From Acanthosepion esculentum (taxonomy: Eukaryota; Mollusca; Cephalopoda; Sepiida; Sepiidae): a DNA stretch of 64,000 nucleotides. The stretch lies in contig OZ038485.1 of assembly GCA_964036315.1 (NCBI GenBank), positions 95,893,611-95,957,610 on the forward strand. Direction: 5' to 3'. Shown here one piece after another: positions 46,561 to 58,489 of the stretch; positions within the stretch are counted from its first letter, which is position 1, and the number at the start of each line of letters is the position of its first letter. The notes below the pieces were generated by a model. It worked only from the letters and a program-made list of their open reading frames with translations. It ran no database searches and was not told where the DNA came from. The position numbers were made by a program, and so were the translations under genes.

Positions 46561-46869
46561 GAGTATGAAGTGATATGCTTAACCAATTCTTACCTCTCCA
46601 TATCACATAATGCGACAGTAATGAGATTGTTATTTGCTACACAAGCAAATGATCTACCAGTCTAGCTTACTAACTGTAGCTTTTTAGCATGTGTTCTTTC
46701 TCTTGTATTCTGATCTCTGTGTGTGTCTGTCTGTGAGAGTAAGAGAGAAGGAAGCTGGAAAGTTCTCAGCCTGACCAATAATCCTTTCTAAATAAAATTT
46801 TTGAATCTGGTTTACTGCCTGTTGATTACAACTCATTCTTTCAGGGATCATTTCTCCTGCCAACACACT

Positions 46870-47225
46870 CCTCCCTGTTTTTTTATTTTTTTTATTGGTT
46901 TATCCCTTGTTTTCTGTTTAGGATTGGGTTTCTGGTTCCTTCTTGAGTCGACCAGCTCGATACATCTCATCTTCATCAACGATCTCTGAACTTTGAAATT
47001 TTAGTTAATCCTTTTTTTTTTCCTTAATAGGAGTAGATAGGTTTTCTTATCCAGTTCCCAGTCCTCCCCAGTCTTTTGAACAGGAGTAGATGTTTATCCC
47101 TTGTTTCCTATTTAGGATTGGGTTTCTGGTATCTTAAGTTTTTTTTTTCATTCTTTTTCACTCCCAGTATCCCCTTGCTTCTTCGTGGCATTATTGCCTT
47201 GCTTGTGATGAATTGATTAAAAAAA
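46870..47225 (+). mobile_element. LINE-tail short retroposon (family T), with partial duplication
   Basis: The segment ttatcccttgttt-c-tttaggattgggtt occurs twice (about 46900-46935 and 47094-47127). The second copy continues to the shared tail gcattattgccttgcttg near 47190-47207. Confidence 0.65.
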
Positions 47226-47619
47226 AAAATTTGGGTAGTAGACTGGACTGAGAACTTTTCGTCACCTATCTCTTGTTGCTTGAAGCTTCTTGGTCCAACC
47301 CAATTTACCAAATCTGACCAAACTTTTAGAGGATATAGTGTTCTTGAACAGTATCAGAAGTTTTCAATATATGCTCTTTATATAAATCATTACATAAGGA
47401 TACATTACTACTCATAACTTAACACAAAATTTCATTATTGATTATAGTCTGAATAAACACAGCTCCATGTGTATGTTTGTGCGTGCACCACAGAGGCTTG
47501 TCTGCGTTTATTACATATACATATATACATCTGTTTATAGGTGCATAATTTATTTATTTTATAACTATATGACCCAAATAGATAAAGAATACAAAATATC
47601 CATAATTTGATCCAGAGAT

Positions 47620-48000
47620 TTTGTTAATCTACTCAAGTGTTTAGAATGTTTGCTTTCTGATTATGAGACACGGGTTCAAATTTCTCTTTGATTTGTTAGA
47701 AAAGTGATTTTTTTTTTTTTTTTTTTTTTAACTCTGGGCAGCACCATTTGAAAATTACCTGAAAAATCTTACTCGAAGCCATGTGAATGAAATTGAGTAG
47801 ATGGAATTGTTTGTCAATGGTTGTGCGAGCATGAAGTCACAAGTCATTGTGACTGAGGCTTTAAGCATACTGACCTTGTTCAAACTGTTCATCATGTCAG
47901 ATGATATACTCACTCTCAGAAACTGTAACTAAGGTCTGCTCAGCATAGTTGCATTATAAATCACAGGTGGAGTTCTGTGGGTGTTGAACAAATACTGTTT
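47620..48000 (+). repeat. tRNA-derived SINE, family B
   Basis: B-box-like acgggttcaaatttctc near 47670, body with atgaagtcacaagtcattg, end gtgttgaacaaa. A T run (47708-47729) interrupts it. Confidence 0.75.
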
Positions 48001-48069
48001 ATTTTTAGATATAAAAGGGATTCTAAATGAATTTTTCAACACAGAAATATCTACTTTTATCTTGTAACC

Positions 48070-48200
48070 AATTCACCCCATGCAAAGTGATAATACCACT
48101 AAGACGCAAGGGGATACTAGGAGTAAAAGTGAATGAAAAGACTTTAGAAGGAACTGGAAACAAGGGATAAACTTCTACTACTGTTCAAAAGGCTGGGGTC
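48070..48200 (-). mobile_element. LINE-tail short retroposon (family T)
   Basis: Minus-oriented copy: ttcaccccatgcaaagtgat tail, then aagactttagaaggaactgg and ggataaacttctactactg. Confidence 0.65.
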
Positions 48201-48965
48201 TCAACATGTATGATTGTATAGCTTATTTGGTGATGGATGGAACAATATTTTTAATCATTAAAAACACTTGGAATCTTATAAAGAAAATTTTATTGTATAT
48301 TCATTTTGAGAAATTGCTGCCCAAACATTTTTTAAATGCTATTTTATGTACATTTTTGTTGGTGGTTTACTTTTACATACAATATGATAAGACGGAATTT
48401 TGACATCTGATATATTATCATTCTTTAGAAAAATGTCTAATTCATGATATTTTACTTGTAAATGAGGGTTTATAGATGCACATTCATTATTGATATTTTG
48501 GTAAATTCTACAGGAATTTTTCAAGAAAACCTATACTTTAAGCAAATTGGAATTAAATTTTTCTGGTAATCTTCATAGATAGGAAATTGTTACTTTTGTA
48601 AATGAAGCATTAATCTTGCCAATTTTGTTCCCTGTTGTAGCATTATTAAAGTATTTTCATTTCAGTAAACCTGGCTATTTAACCAGGATGCTAATATTAG
48701 TTTTTCATGTAAGTTTTGACATATTTTGTGTAAAAATGTTGCAGAAAAGTTTTTCATGAATACTGATAACTGGCAAGCAAGTTTGAAATAATTTCTTTGG
48801 CTTCATCTTCCCATTAGGTCTTTTTGCAATATAAGGTTATATCAAAAAGTTTGGTAACTTACTACCAAAAAGTCTTAATCTGAATTCTGATTGTTCTTGT
48901 CCTGCATTGGTTGTCACCCACTGCTATAGAACACAGTCTGTTGTGGATTCCTCATTGCACCACAG

Positions 48966-49000
<35 letters not shown>

Positions 49001-49470
49001 GTATGTGTGTGTGTGTCTTTAAGGTATGCCATATATGTATGGGAGGAAAGTACTCAGTATCAGGAGTAGTGTATGTAAATATAAGCATTGTGGATATAGT
49101 TATCAGCAATGAATAATGGCAGTCTGTTTCATGCTGAAAGCCAATCATCATGCCTGTCTATTGCTTTTTAACATGATAGTGTCTAGTATTGATACCTATA
49201 TTCACACGGCTTTATATATACACACACACACCTACCCACTAAAAAAATGGTGTGTTCTTTTTTTTTACAGAAGATAAGGTTTTTTGAAACAATTAATAAT
49301 TAAAACAATAAATATTTATGATGTTTTATTTGTATTACCTTGAGCATTTTTGAATATTGTGAATGTAAATTATTTTTTCTCATTAATTTTAATTTTTCTT
49401 AATTTACTTGGATTCATCAGTGTCTTAAGTTACTTCACTTTTTTTCTTAAGATAAACCCTTGGTAATGGT
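48200..49470. other. No recognised gene; TA tract
   Basis: AT-rich. A TA/GT microsatellite lies at about 48970-49017 and a CA run at about 49217-49230. No family is recognised. Confidence 0.55.
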
Positions 49471-50190
49471 AATATTACCTGATTCCTTATAAGGAAACAT
49501 TTGGCATCCATTGACTGAGTAGTCAGTTGAAATTTATAAATCTTTCACTTAAAACAATTTTTTGGGAAAATAGTTTTCTCGAGTCCACTGTTATTGTTCT
49601 TTTTAGTATTGAGTGAGGCTTCCTTAACGTTTTGCTCAAAGTAGTGTGGTATGTCAACATTTTCATTATGTCATTATTTTCTTTTTGGTTTATGAGATGT
49701 TTATTTTAGATGTTGCTGAAAGTCCTCAGGTAATGTGGTTTCTGTTGTTTGTGATTCTCTAGTACCAGTCAACGATGTTTCAATAAGAATGCTCCCCGCC
49801 TAAGAGCTGCAGGTTTCGTTCTCTCAAAGCCACCTTTAACCATTGATTTGAGAAAGTGGTTGTATATGGCTAACAGTTTAAATATTTCTGAACATGTTGT
49901 CATGCATGGCATCCATATGAAAGTCTCGATCTGACAAGACTATTTAAGAGTATGACTCAAGTTTTTAGGTTATTTGTGGTGTTGAGTAAAACTACTCCTA
50001 GCACTGTCTAGTCTATATACAATTTCCTTATCTCATTTACTAAATTTGTTATAACTGATCCATACACCAAAGTATTTGAAGTATTTAGTATTTATTAAAC
50101 CACATCCTGATGTTTTATGATGGATTCATGGTAGATGCTCTCACTGCTGCACTCCCTTAGAATTTTGTTGCATGAAGCCTACACATATCA
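49470..50190. repeat. Dispersed ~0.8-kb repeat, copy 2
   Basis: Same-orientation, diverged copy of 34775-35695. No usable frame. Confidence 0.7.
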
Positions 50191-50439
50191 TTTACTGATA
50201 CAGTAGGCAAGTAAAAATTACTGTCAAGTTAAATCAACATAGCAGCCAGGAAGATGATTGTGTGAGAGTTTGCTTACTTTGTGAATTTAAACTGGGAACA
50301 AAAATAGCAGACGGAAAATAGTACAAAGTTTAGTGAAGGTGAAGTTAGAGATCTTACTGTTTCAAACTGGTTGACTTTTTTTTTTTTCCTTTTTCTTCTT
50401 TTTACTCGAGCAAATTTTTACTCTTTTCCTTTTGTTTCT

Positions 50440-50520
50440 TTTTTCTTTTTTCCCCTCCTTTTTTATTTTTCTCTCTCTGTCTCTCTTTTTCTCTCTGTCT
50501 CTCTTTTTCTCTCTCTGGAA
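50440..50520. repeat. CT-rich low-complexity tract
   Basis: Blocks of ctctctgtctctctttttct repeated. It produces a spurious RE/KE-rich frame on the minus strand. Confidence 0.85.
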
Positions 50521-50554
50521 ATGTATATAATGAATATTTTTTTTTTTTAATCAA

Positions 50555-50790
50555 TTTGCCCTTAGAAGGTAATAATGCTGCTAAGACGCAAGGATCTACT
50601 GGAAGTGAACAATAAGGAAAATACTTTAGAATGGAACTGGAAACCAATAATAGTCTAAATTTCAGAGTTTAGATGCACATATTAGAAGTATAGAGTTGAA
50701 GTAGAATTTAGAAGGAACAATAAACCCAATCCTAAACAGGAAACAAGGGATAAACTTCTACTCCTGTTCAAAAGACCAGGTAGAAGTGGG
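50555..50790 (-). mobile_element. LINE-tail short retroposon (family T), long copy
   Basis: Tail ggtaataatgctgctaagac, body with ctggaaaccaataatagtct and gagttgaagtagaatttaga, far end ggataaacttctactcctg. Same order as 58895-59150. Confidence 0.7.
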
Positions 50791-52600
50791 AATCTGATGT
50801 GGTGTTAATTTGTTTCCAATGCGTAAGATACAACACTAGTAATATAGTTGCACTTGTATTGCATTAGTAAGATACCCCTGGTACTTATTGAAGATTGTGA
50901 GCAAAACAAAAACATTTTGATTACTTAATTGTATTTAATGTCTAAACATTTAAATCATTAGTGAACCTGCTACTGTTCTTTGAAAAATGTAATCTATAAA
51001 TCCTCAAAATTAATTCATACAAAAAAAATATAATGTACAACTCGAATTTACTGCTTCAGTAATTCATATAATTAGTCAGAAGCTATTACTGTTAAAACTC
51101 ACCACACAGTTACCTTTGTTTAAACCTATATAATTAGTCAACACTTAAATTTTTTTATTTGGTCATTTTGTCATCCAATTTTTCCATCTTATATTCTCTA
51201 TTTACCTGATTGATTTACTTTTTTATAAAAAAACATACAGTTTGGCATTTAATTGATGACCGTATTGTGCTGAAAAAATTTGTCTTAAAATGATCATTTA
51301 ATAAAAAAATTATTCTGAGTGTAGACAATACTAATGAAGGTTTGTGTAAGATATGAGGAAGAAAAGCTAATGATACAAGTGTCCTGTTTCTACATATCAT
51401 TATTGTAACAGAGTTGAGATTATGTTATACAGGAACTGTGCCATCTTAACATTCCTATGCAGTTCTTATTCTCATTTGTTCTCTTCAGTTTGATTAAGTT
51501 CTGGAATGTAAGGTAGAAACTAATTAAAAGAATGACTATGAGGCGGAACCATTAATAACTAAAGAAATTCATTTAACTAATTCACTTATAATTGATGTAA
51601 TTAAATGTGGTTTGTTTCAGGAATGCCTTGTGAATGCGTTTAATATTTCTATATTAAAACAATATTTGCCTGTAGTCATGTTTTTGCTCTTTAATTTTGG
51701 TTCATATCTGTGGGAATCACTGCTAAAAATTCACCCTCTCCAGATTTATAGACGAATCCTGCAGGTGCATACTGGGATTTCTTCTTAGTTAATAAAAGTG
51801 AACATTTAGCCATACATATTTTTTTTTCTTTCTTGCTTTGAAGTCATAAAGTTATAACCACTTCTCTGTTCCCTTTGTGTATGAATGTTGGTATGTGTCT
51901 ACCCAGGTTTTTTGTTTTTATCTGAGTATCAGTATTCAAACATTTAACAACAACACGTGTTTTAAATGAAGCAAAACATAAAACGGTTATTTTCTGAAGG
52001 AAAAGTAGAAGCAGAATGTGAGCTGAAATAAGATTTATAGATTCTTTTCAGAAATATACAGTCAAAATAAAAGGTTCAATTTTCCTTGCAGTGAAGTTTG
52101 TTTTATCAAGTAATTAAGTGTTTGTAGGATAGTATGAAATGTGTGGCCAGACTTAATTTATGACTGTCATCCTAATGTGTTTGTGAGTTTATAGGCAAAG
52201 GCTTGGTAGGCAGCTGGTTAATCCCTTCTATTGTGTGCATGGACAAGGCTTTTGGCAGCGGTTGCTAGATGTCACTTTTCCATTGTGTGCGTGTATGCAC
52301 ATGTAGATTAAACTGGCCTCTCAAATTGGTTTGAACCCTGAGAAGTAACATGCTTGTATTTTTATATCTGTAAGGGGATTCAAAATCTAATTTCATATAG
52401 GTGCGAACTTTTTGAATACAAGGTTTCATTGGTTAGGAAATAATTTTGCACTGGCTTGAGAAAATCTTTTTCTCAAATTTGTGGGTGTGTTGAAGGGAGT
52501 TATTTTCTAAATGCTCCAAAACAAATATATCTGCAAATATTTTGGTGGTATTTGCCCTTGTAGTGATTGTTTATGAAACAAACCATCTGATGGGATCATA
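50790..52600. other. No recognised feature
   Basis: AT-rich DNA without an open frame or recognised repeat on either strand. Confidence 0.55.
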
Positions 52601-52739
52601 TTGGTTGAAAAATATATATATATATATATATATAAGTGGACATGGAAGTCAGCACTTAGAGGCGGCAGTCTGTTTCATGCTAGTTCAATCGTCAGGCGAC
52701 TACTGCTGTTGTTTTTCTTGGCTATTTATATATATATGT

Positions 52740-53085
52740 GTCAGTGGTGCATTATGGGTAGTCTATTTTGGCGGTTAATTTTACTGGAAGTCGCTTATTT
52801 GTTTATTTATTTATGTCAAATTATTTTGCTTGCTTTTTTGTTTGTTTTTTTTTAAATTTTATTTTTATTTTTTATCTTATATTTATTTATTTATTTTTTT
52901 TATTTTGATCGGTGTTTTTTGTTAACGTAGTAAAAATTTGTTTATATAGCTTATTGTTGGTAGTCTATTATGGCGGCTATTTACCGGAAGTCGGTTGTTT
53001 GCTTATTTATTTGGGTCAAATTGTTTTGCTTGTTTTTATTTATTTTCATTTTTATTTTTTATCTTATATATTTGTTTATTTGTCA
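52740..53085. repeat. Diverged direct duplication, ~205-bp spacing
   Basis: The block gggtagtctattttggcgg at about 52754 recurs at about 52959 as ggtagtctattatggcgg. Both are followed by a ggaagtcg word, tttatttat(t) and gtcaaatt-ttttgcttg. No coding. Confidence 0.75.
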
Positions 53086-53156
53086 TTGATTAAATCTATT
53101 TGTTGAATTTTTGGGTGGGGTGTTGTGGTTTGTTCTTACTATTATTTTGGTCAGAA

Positions 53157-53161
<5 letters not shown>

Positions 53162-53213
<52 letters not shown>
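53162..53213. repeat. (TA)n microsatellite
   Basis: About 52 bases of TA. 53214-53878 beyond shows nothing. Confidence 0.95.
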
Positions 53214-53215
<2 letters not shown>

Positions 53216-53890
53216 GATTTAATTCCTATATGAACACTATTTCTTTTTTGTTTTAGAATTGATTTACTTTGCTATTGTCTTATAGATGCCTTGCCTTGTA
53301 TTATATTGTTTGTTTCTTGTATTGTTTTGCTCTCTTGTTACTGGAAATTTTAAATTCCATTAAAAAATGCCGGTTTATTCAACAGATTTGATTTATTTCG
53401 GAGAAGACACCTTGACTTATTGATTTTTCTGAGAATAACTGCAAATTTTTTAGAGATACTTTCTACACTTTTCATTTATATTCTTAATGGGCTGTTGAAG
53501 ATAATAATTGTTGATAATTTTCTTGAACCATACTATTATACATTACAGGGTTTCAGACTAACTTTTATCACCATTGTCCTGGGACTCTCTTGAAATCAAA
53601 ATATTTTTTAAAACTTATTGTGGTCAGTAGCATAATAAAAACACCATTAAAATGTTTACGAAATTTTGATCTATTCAATCTTTACCCTCTGGTTTCCATT
53701 TTTCTGCAGTCACTACCTTGGTTACTGTTTTCCCTGGGTCATATTGTTGAGAAGGAGGGCCATGAACAGAGATTTATTGGAAGCAGTTGAGCATTTAGTT
53801 TGATACACAGAAAACATAACACACAAATGATTTATTCAAGATTTTTAATGTAGAATTGACAGGAATAAATTGTTTTGTTTATTAAAGCAG

Positions 53891-54207
53891 GGATGTGTGG
53901 GTGGTGTAAAGGTTAGTGGCTCAGAATGTGAAATTGGAGTGTTGAGTTTGAATTCCAGTTGAATTTGTTATTGTTCACTTATATGCAAATACCCTTTGGG
54001 AAGGGTATAAATCCATTTTCTCCTCAGCTATAGGTTAAATAGTAGGACATTTATCTGGAAAAATCATTGTTATTCTAAAAAAATTAATACAATATTTAAT
54101 TGTAAAAAAAAATAAATAAAAAATCTTACAAAGCAAAATGATTTGGGTTAAAATAACTCACATGGGGTTCATAAACTGTAAAAAGACAAAAAACACCAAT
54201 CAATCAG
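53891..54207 (+). repeat. tRNA-derived SINE, family A, 12-bp target duplication
   Basis: Starts ggatgtgtgggtggtgtaaa (A-box region), B-box-like gagtttgaattccag, body with atgcaaatacccttt, tail aaataactcacatggggttc. TTATTAAAGCAG flanks it at 53879-53890 and 54208-54219. It is the tRNA-derived half of the composite SINE without the 5S part. Confidence 0.87.
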
Positions 54208-54244
54208 TTATTAAAGCAGAATTAGTTCCTATATTTAGATACTA

Positions 54245-54555
54245 GGAGACATAGTGGAGGAATGGACAGTGGCTCCGATTGAGGTATTGGAGAATAGACT
54301 TTGAATTTCAATTGAGTTTGTTACATTCACTTATGTGCAAATATTCCTGGGAAAGGTAAGAATCTATTCTCCCCCCTAGCTATGGGTAAATAGCAGAATA
54401 ACCTTGAGTCTAAGAGAAGGACAACTCTGAATTCAAGAACCTCCAACTCTAGTTTAAATAGCCTCAACAACTTGCCACATATGGTGAGTACAGCTACACT
54501 GCTGAAGACCCGGTCAATCAGGGAAGGGCCTTCTCCAAGGTGTGAGAAGACTCTG
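54245..54555 (+). repeat. tRNA-derived SINE, family A
   Basis: gtggaggaatggacagtggc head, attgagtttgtt body, ctatgggtaaatagcag and an extra 3' part from about 54440 not shared with 53891-54207. Confidence 0.7.
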
Positions 54556-54954
54556 GATCTGTTCTAATGATACCTTTTTTTTTTTTTATAATACAGTTAT
54601 TGAGATTTTTCATGATTAGAGATAAATAATATAATGTCTATATTTAAATCTTTCAATCTTCATTTTTCATTTAAGTTTTATTCACCAGGTTAAATAGAAG
54701 TGCTTAACTTTTATTTTGTTTGTTTGTGCATGTCTGTTCCCTATTTATTAAATTCCCATAATTAACCACAGTTACAATTTTTTTTCAATCTTAAGAAATT
54801 AGTTATTTTTAGAATAATTATAATAAATTTTAATTAAAAATTTTGTATTGTCATAAACTAATGTTCTGTTGTTCCCCAGGATGACATTAATCTCAAGCCT
54901 CTGATACACTGATTTCTTCTGGACATAACGGATAACGATGAAGGCATTGATCTT

Positions 54955-55120
54955 AAATGAAAGTGTTCCATTTAACATTGCCAGAATATTATCAAGGAAG
55001 GCTGAAAGATACAGCAGCTGAAATGTCATGAAGATAAAGATGATAAAACCAAAAAAAAAACTGGCTGAAATGAACTTATGTATAATAGTAAGAACATATC
55101 CTGTCAGAAATTTAAACAAA
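54955..55120 (+). repeat. Dispersed repeat, family F
   Basis: Diverged copy with agatacagcagctgaaatg and cctgtcagaaatttaaac words, just upstream of the kinesin exon. Confidence 0.45.
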
Positions 55121-55174
55121 AGTTTTTTTTTTATTTTTTTTTTTAAGGCTCTTATTTTTATTTTTTCCTTGCAG

Positions 55175-55291
55175 GTTGACGGCCAACCAGAATATGGCGA
55201 CAGTCGGGAAAGAGTTAAAGTTTTCACATTTGATTATTGTTATGATTCATCAAATGATCCCTGCTTACCTGGTTATGCCTCCCAGCAGCTT
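55175..55291 (+). CDS. Internal exon of a kinesin-3-like motor domain
   Basis: This 117-nt exon encodes 39 residues including RERVKVFTFDYCYDS and GYASQQL. The pattern (K/R)xFxFDYxYxS...YASQ is the strand and loop that precede the P-loop in kinesin motor domains, closest in style to the kinesin-3 (Unc-104/KIF1/KIF13/KIF28) group. These proteins walk along microtubules with ATP and carry vesicles. The acceptor is ttttttccttgcag (to 55174) and the donor gtaagt (from 55292). Both boundaries fall between codons. The P-loop, switch regions and cargo domains must lie in exons outside the window; none was found nearby. There is no stop or frameshift, so the exon looks functional. The exact paralogue is uncertain. 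Confidence 0.82.
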
Positions 55292-55529
55292 GTAAGTATT
55301 ATTATTATATCAGATCTATCTTTTTAGTACTTAATCAGTTTTTTTTTTGTTTTTTGTTTTTTTTGTATGTCTGTCTAACCCTTAATTGGTTGAAACCATG
55401 CATCATAGCCAGAGATATTGAATTTAGGTATCCCTTCAAAAAAAAAAATCCATGTGGCTTGTAACTGAATAACAATATTGTGAGATTTTTTTTTTTTTTT
55501 TTATTTTTTTTTTTTTTTTTATTTTTTTT

Positions 55530-55990
55530 TTTTTTAAAGCTTTTCACTCCAGGCAAGGCTGGAAGCCACTAGCACACAAGGGGTTACAGAGGATTTGGAG
55601 CGAGAGCAAACAGGAGTGTTAGAGGAAAGGATGTGGAGAAGGATAGAGGATAGATCAAGGCAACTGGAGATGTCGATTGACGTTACACTTGAATAGTTGG
55701 AGATCATCGTCATCAGGGAAACAGGAATGAGGAAGGGAGTTCCATAGGCGGGATATGAAGCTATTGGAGTAGAAGAGATGTCTACATTAAACAGTTTCAA
55801 CAGTGAAAGGGTGGGAACGGGATGCCAGCCTCGTAGGACGCTTGAATTCATGGAGCCTGGGAACCAGCGAAGGCAGCTCATCGGAGCAATTACCATGGAA
55901 GTATTTATAAAAGAGACAGAGAGAGGCGATCATGCTGAACTTGGTTTTGGTTGTTTGGCAGAACAATTTTTCAAGGGAGATCACTATTAA
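55530..55990 (-). pseudogene. CR1/Jockey-like LINE C-terminus in the kinesin intron
   Basis: Minus-strand frames give SLCLFYKYFHGNCSDELPSL and HEFKRPTRLASRSHPFTVET (about 55787-55920), then after a frameshift TPVCSRSKSSVTPCVLVASS (about 55550-55610), the protein end. It is the best-preserved copy of this family here. It is 5'-truncated and antisense to the kinesin exon. Confidence 0.88.
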
Positions 55991-56141
55991 ATGCTAATTA
56001 TAGTATTCTATCCATTATTTATTCATTGCACAAGGTAAAAAAAAAACAAAAAAAAAAATATCTATCTCCTACTTTGTGCATAATATGCATAAGTTACCAT
56101 TATCTTTGAGGGAACAAATTCATTTTTTTTTTCCATGTTGG

Positions 56142-56450
56142 GCTTATGGCTACTTCACATTGAAACACCAATTCCTGTACAATCACCAAAGCTAAGAAAC
56201 ATCAAGTCTGGTCAGTACCTAGATGGTTGACTGCTTGGGAATACCAGGTGCTGTAAGCTTGGATGTGTGGGTGGTGTAATGAATAATGGCTCAGAATTGT
56301 TAACAGGAGAGTTGAATTCCAATTCCTGTTGGCTTTGTTATATTCATTTCCATACAAATACTCTTGAGGAGGTCTGAATCCACCTCTTCTCCCCCTATCT
56401 ATGGGTTAATTAGTAAGATTTATATCATTAAACTATTATCTCCAAAAGAA
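56142..56450 (+). repeat. 5S rRNA/tRNA composite SINE, copy 2
   Basis: 56142-56260 is a near full-length 5S-like head (gcttatggctacttcacat; aaagctaagaaacatc; gtcagtacctagatggttg; gcttgggaataccaggtgct). It is followed directly by ggatgtgtgggtggtgtaat, the exact start of SINE A as at 53891. The 3' tail is not clearly kept. Confidence 0.88.
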
Positions 56451-56569
56451 AATTCAAATGAATGCAAACAAAGTTAATGTGGTATTGTGTGCTTCAGGAT
56501 TGGATTTATAGCATTTCCAGTCTTTGTCATTTAGTTACTGTGATTAATATTAAAGGACTTAGTGACAAC

Positions 56570-56950
56570 CTCAAATTAAAGAGTGTGACTGCCCAAAATA
56601 AGAGGAAAAGCTACAAAGCTGCATCCAAGAAATTTAAAAAACCAGTTTCAATAGTTCAAAGTATTATCAAGAAGAAATTTGAGAATGTTCAAAAACTATG
56701 AAAAACATGAAGGATGCAGAAAGAAATAATATATCATTTGGTGTAAGAAGAAAAGTCCTCAAATGTCAAGGACAATTTTAGGATCAAAGATACTTTGGCT
56801 GGGTTAACTGACTCGGGTATAGAAATATCTTGGCAGACACCCAAGCAAAACTTGCATAAGGCTGGTCTCCATGAAAATACTAATGCTCCAAGGCAGGCTT
56901 GTAAAAGTCTGTCTAGCTTTTGTCAGCGTGGGAGGCCACCAGCCTCCTGG
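56570..56950 (+). pseudogene. Tc1-like transposase N-terminal relic
   Basis: SYKAASKKFKKPVSIVQSII (about 56610-56670) is the second helix-turn-helix region of Tc1-like transposases. Downstream, TDSGIEISWQTPKQNLHKAG and ACKSLSSFCQ words (about 56808-56925) match the linker before the catalytic domain. The catalytic domain is absent. Broken by stops. Confidence 0.72.
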
Positions 56951-57344
56951 TAACTCATCTCTCTGCTGAAAATGATGTAAATCAATTTTAGTGTGGTGTG
57001 CAAATTCTTACTTACCCCTCTTGACTTAAAGCCTCTCCCTACTGCCATGCACAAAACACTGGTGACAAGCTTGACTTTTGTTCATTTTTATTTTGACAAG
57101 AACACAGGCTTTTGGTTAATAATGTGTTTTTCTTTTTTGACATTAACTGTTGAAGATATTGACCATTTTGTTTCTCTTTTGAGGCAATTTTATAATTCCG
57201 TTTTTTCAGAACTTTTTAACTTTCAATGTTTTTAGTACCTTTTGCATTATTCCAAGAAAGTGAATGATTTTTATTTATTTATTTTTTTTTTTGTGAGAAT
57301 TTTTAAAAGCCTGGAAGAAATGGCAAAGTCTACAGTCATCCAGA

Positions 57345-57380
57345 TGGAATTTATATGTATGTATGTATGTATGTATGTAT
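57345..57380. repeat. (GTAT)n microsatellite
   Basis: About six GTAT units. Confidence 0.9.
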
Positions 57381-57439
57381 TGTGTGTAAATTCAGTCACT
57401 AAAGGGAAAGATATCCCTATACCTGGGAGAAGGTCCAAG

Positions 57440-58140
57440 TGAGTGTTGTCGCCACAGCATGTTGGCAGAAAAAGAATGGAAGCAGATGGAGTCAGGAAGT
57501 ATCCTGTTTTATAGTTGCTTGCCATATTGGGATCCCTGGGAATAGCAGAGCTGATAAAGCAGCCAAAGAATCCCTCCCTCTCAATGAACATATCAAATTC
57601 AACAATCCCCTTTACAGATTTGAAAGCCACAATTAACTCTTACATCCTTAACAAATGGCAGAAATCATGAAATACCCCCACAAACAACAAACTATTTCAA
57701 ATAAAACCCATTCTGACTGTACAACATCACAGTACCAGATGCATACGAAAAGATGTCACACTTACAAGAATCAAAATTGGGCATACCCACATAATCCACT
57801 CCTTCCTCTTAGAAAATGAAAACTCTCCAAAATGCCAAGAAGTACTCCCTACCAAACATTTTTTGATTAACTGCAAAATACTGGCACCTGTACAAGAATA
57901 CTTCTACAATGTACCCAACATTAGGGCTCTCTTTGAGAGTGTTGAACCCAAAGCCATTCTTGAATTCTTAAAAGTAACAAAACTCTACCCCAACTAAAAC
58001 TGAATTACATCTACACTCTTATAATATAATGCCTTTATAAAAGAATTTATCTGCAAAATAAACACAAACTAAAAACAAAACCACCTGATTTGGTGCAAAA
58101 TGACCCTTGGGGTTGATGTGCAGGTAAAATAACCCATCTA
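57440..58140 (+). pseudogene. I/Jockey-like LINE RNase H and C-terminus
   Basis: 57520-57636 encodes IGIPGNSRADKAAKESLPLN, a cellular-type RNase H end (ADKAAK). Other frames continue with ILNKWQKS, TRCIRKDVTLTRIRIGHTHI, HSFLLENENSPKCQ (a cysteine-containing tail) and NVPNIRALFESVEPKAILEF (to about 57970), the usual C-terminus of I-clade/Jockey-type LINEs. The 3' end reads aaatgacccttggggttgat near 58100-58120. Three frame changes; inactive. Confidence 0.83.
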
Positions 58141-58489
58141 AATCTTTTAGTCTCTTGACAGTGCTACCTAATGACTTTTCGGCAAAGCTGTTTGGGGATA
58201 ACTCACACCTACATTTTGTCTAATTGGGAGCAATACTGGTTTGCCTTTTTTTTTAAGAGCCTACCAGGGAGGATTCTTTAGCAATTTCACTATATACATA
58301 GCATTATCATTTTCATTGACTAAAGACTGATGTTTGGTATGGTTAATTGAAGTTTATTTTGCTTGCCACACAATCTCTTGTATTCAGTGTTCATCTGTCA
58401 TTCAGTTATGTGCCATGCATGATACACTCTTAGGTGATCATGTATCTTTTGATAATTGACTGACGAGGCAGATTTTTTCCGCAGTAGGT

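Noticed and set aside
50402..50647. RE/KE-rich minus frame resembling a coiled coil
   Set aside because: Encoded by the CT-rich tract and LINE-tail element; not a protein.
54799..55227. 142-codon minus frame over the kinesin exon
   Set aside because: Longest frame in the window, but it is antisense to a clear exon and otherwise AT-driven Ile/Lys/Phe.
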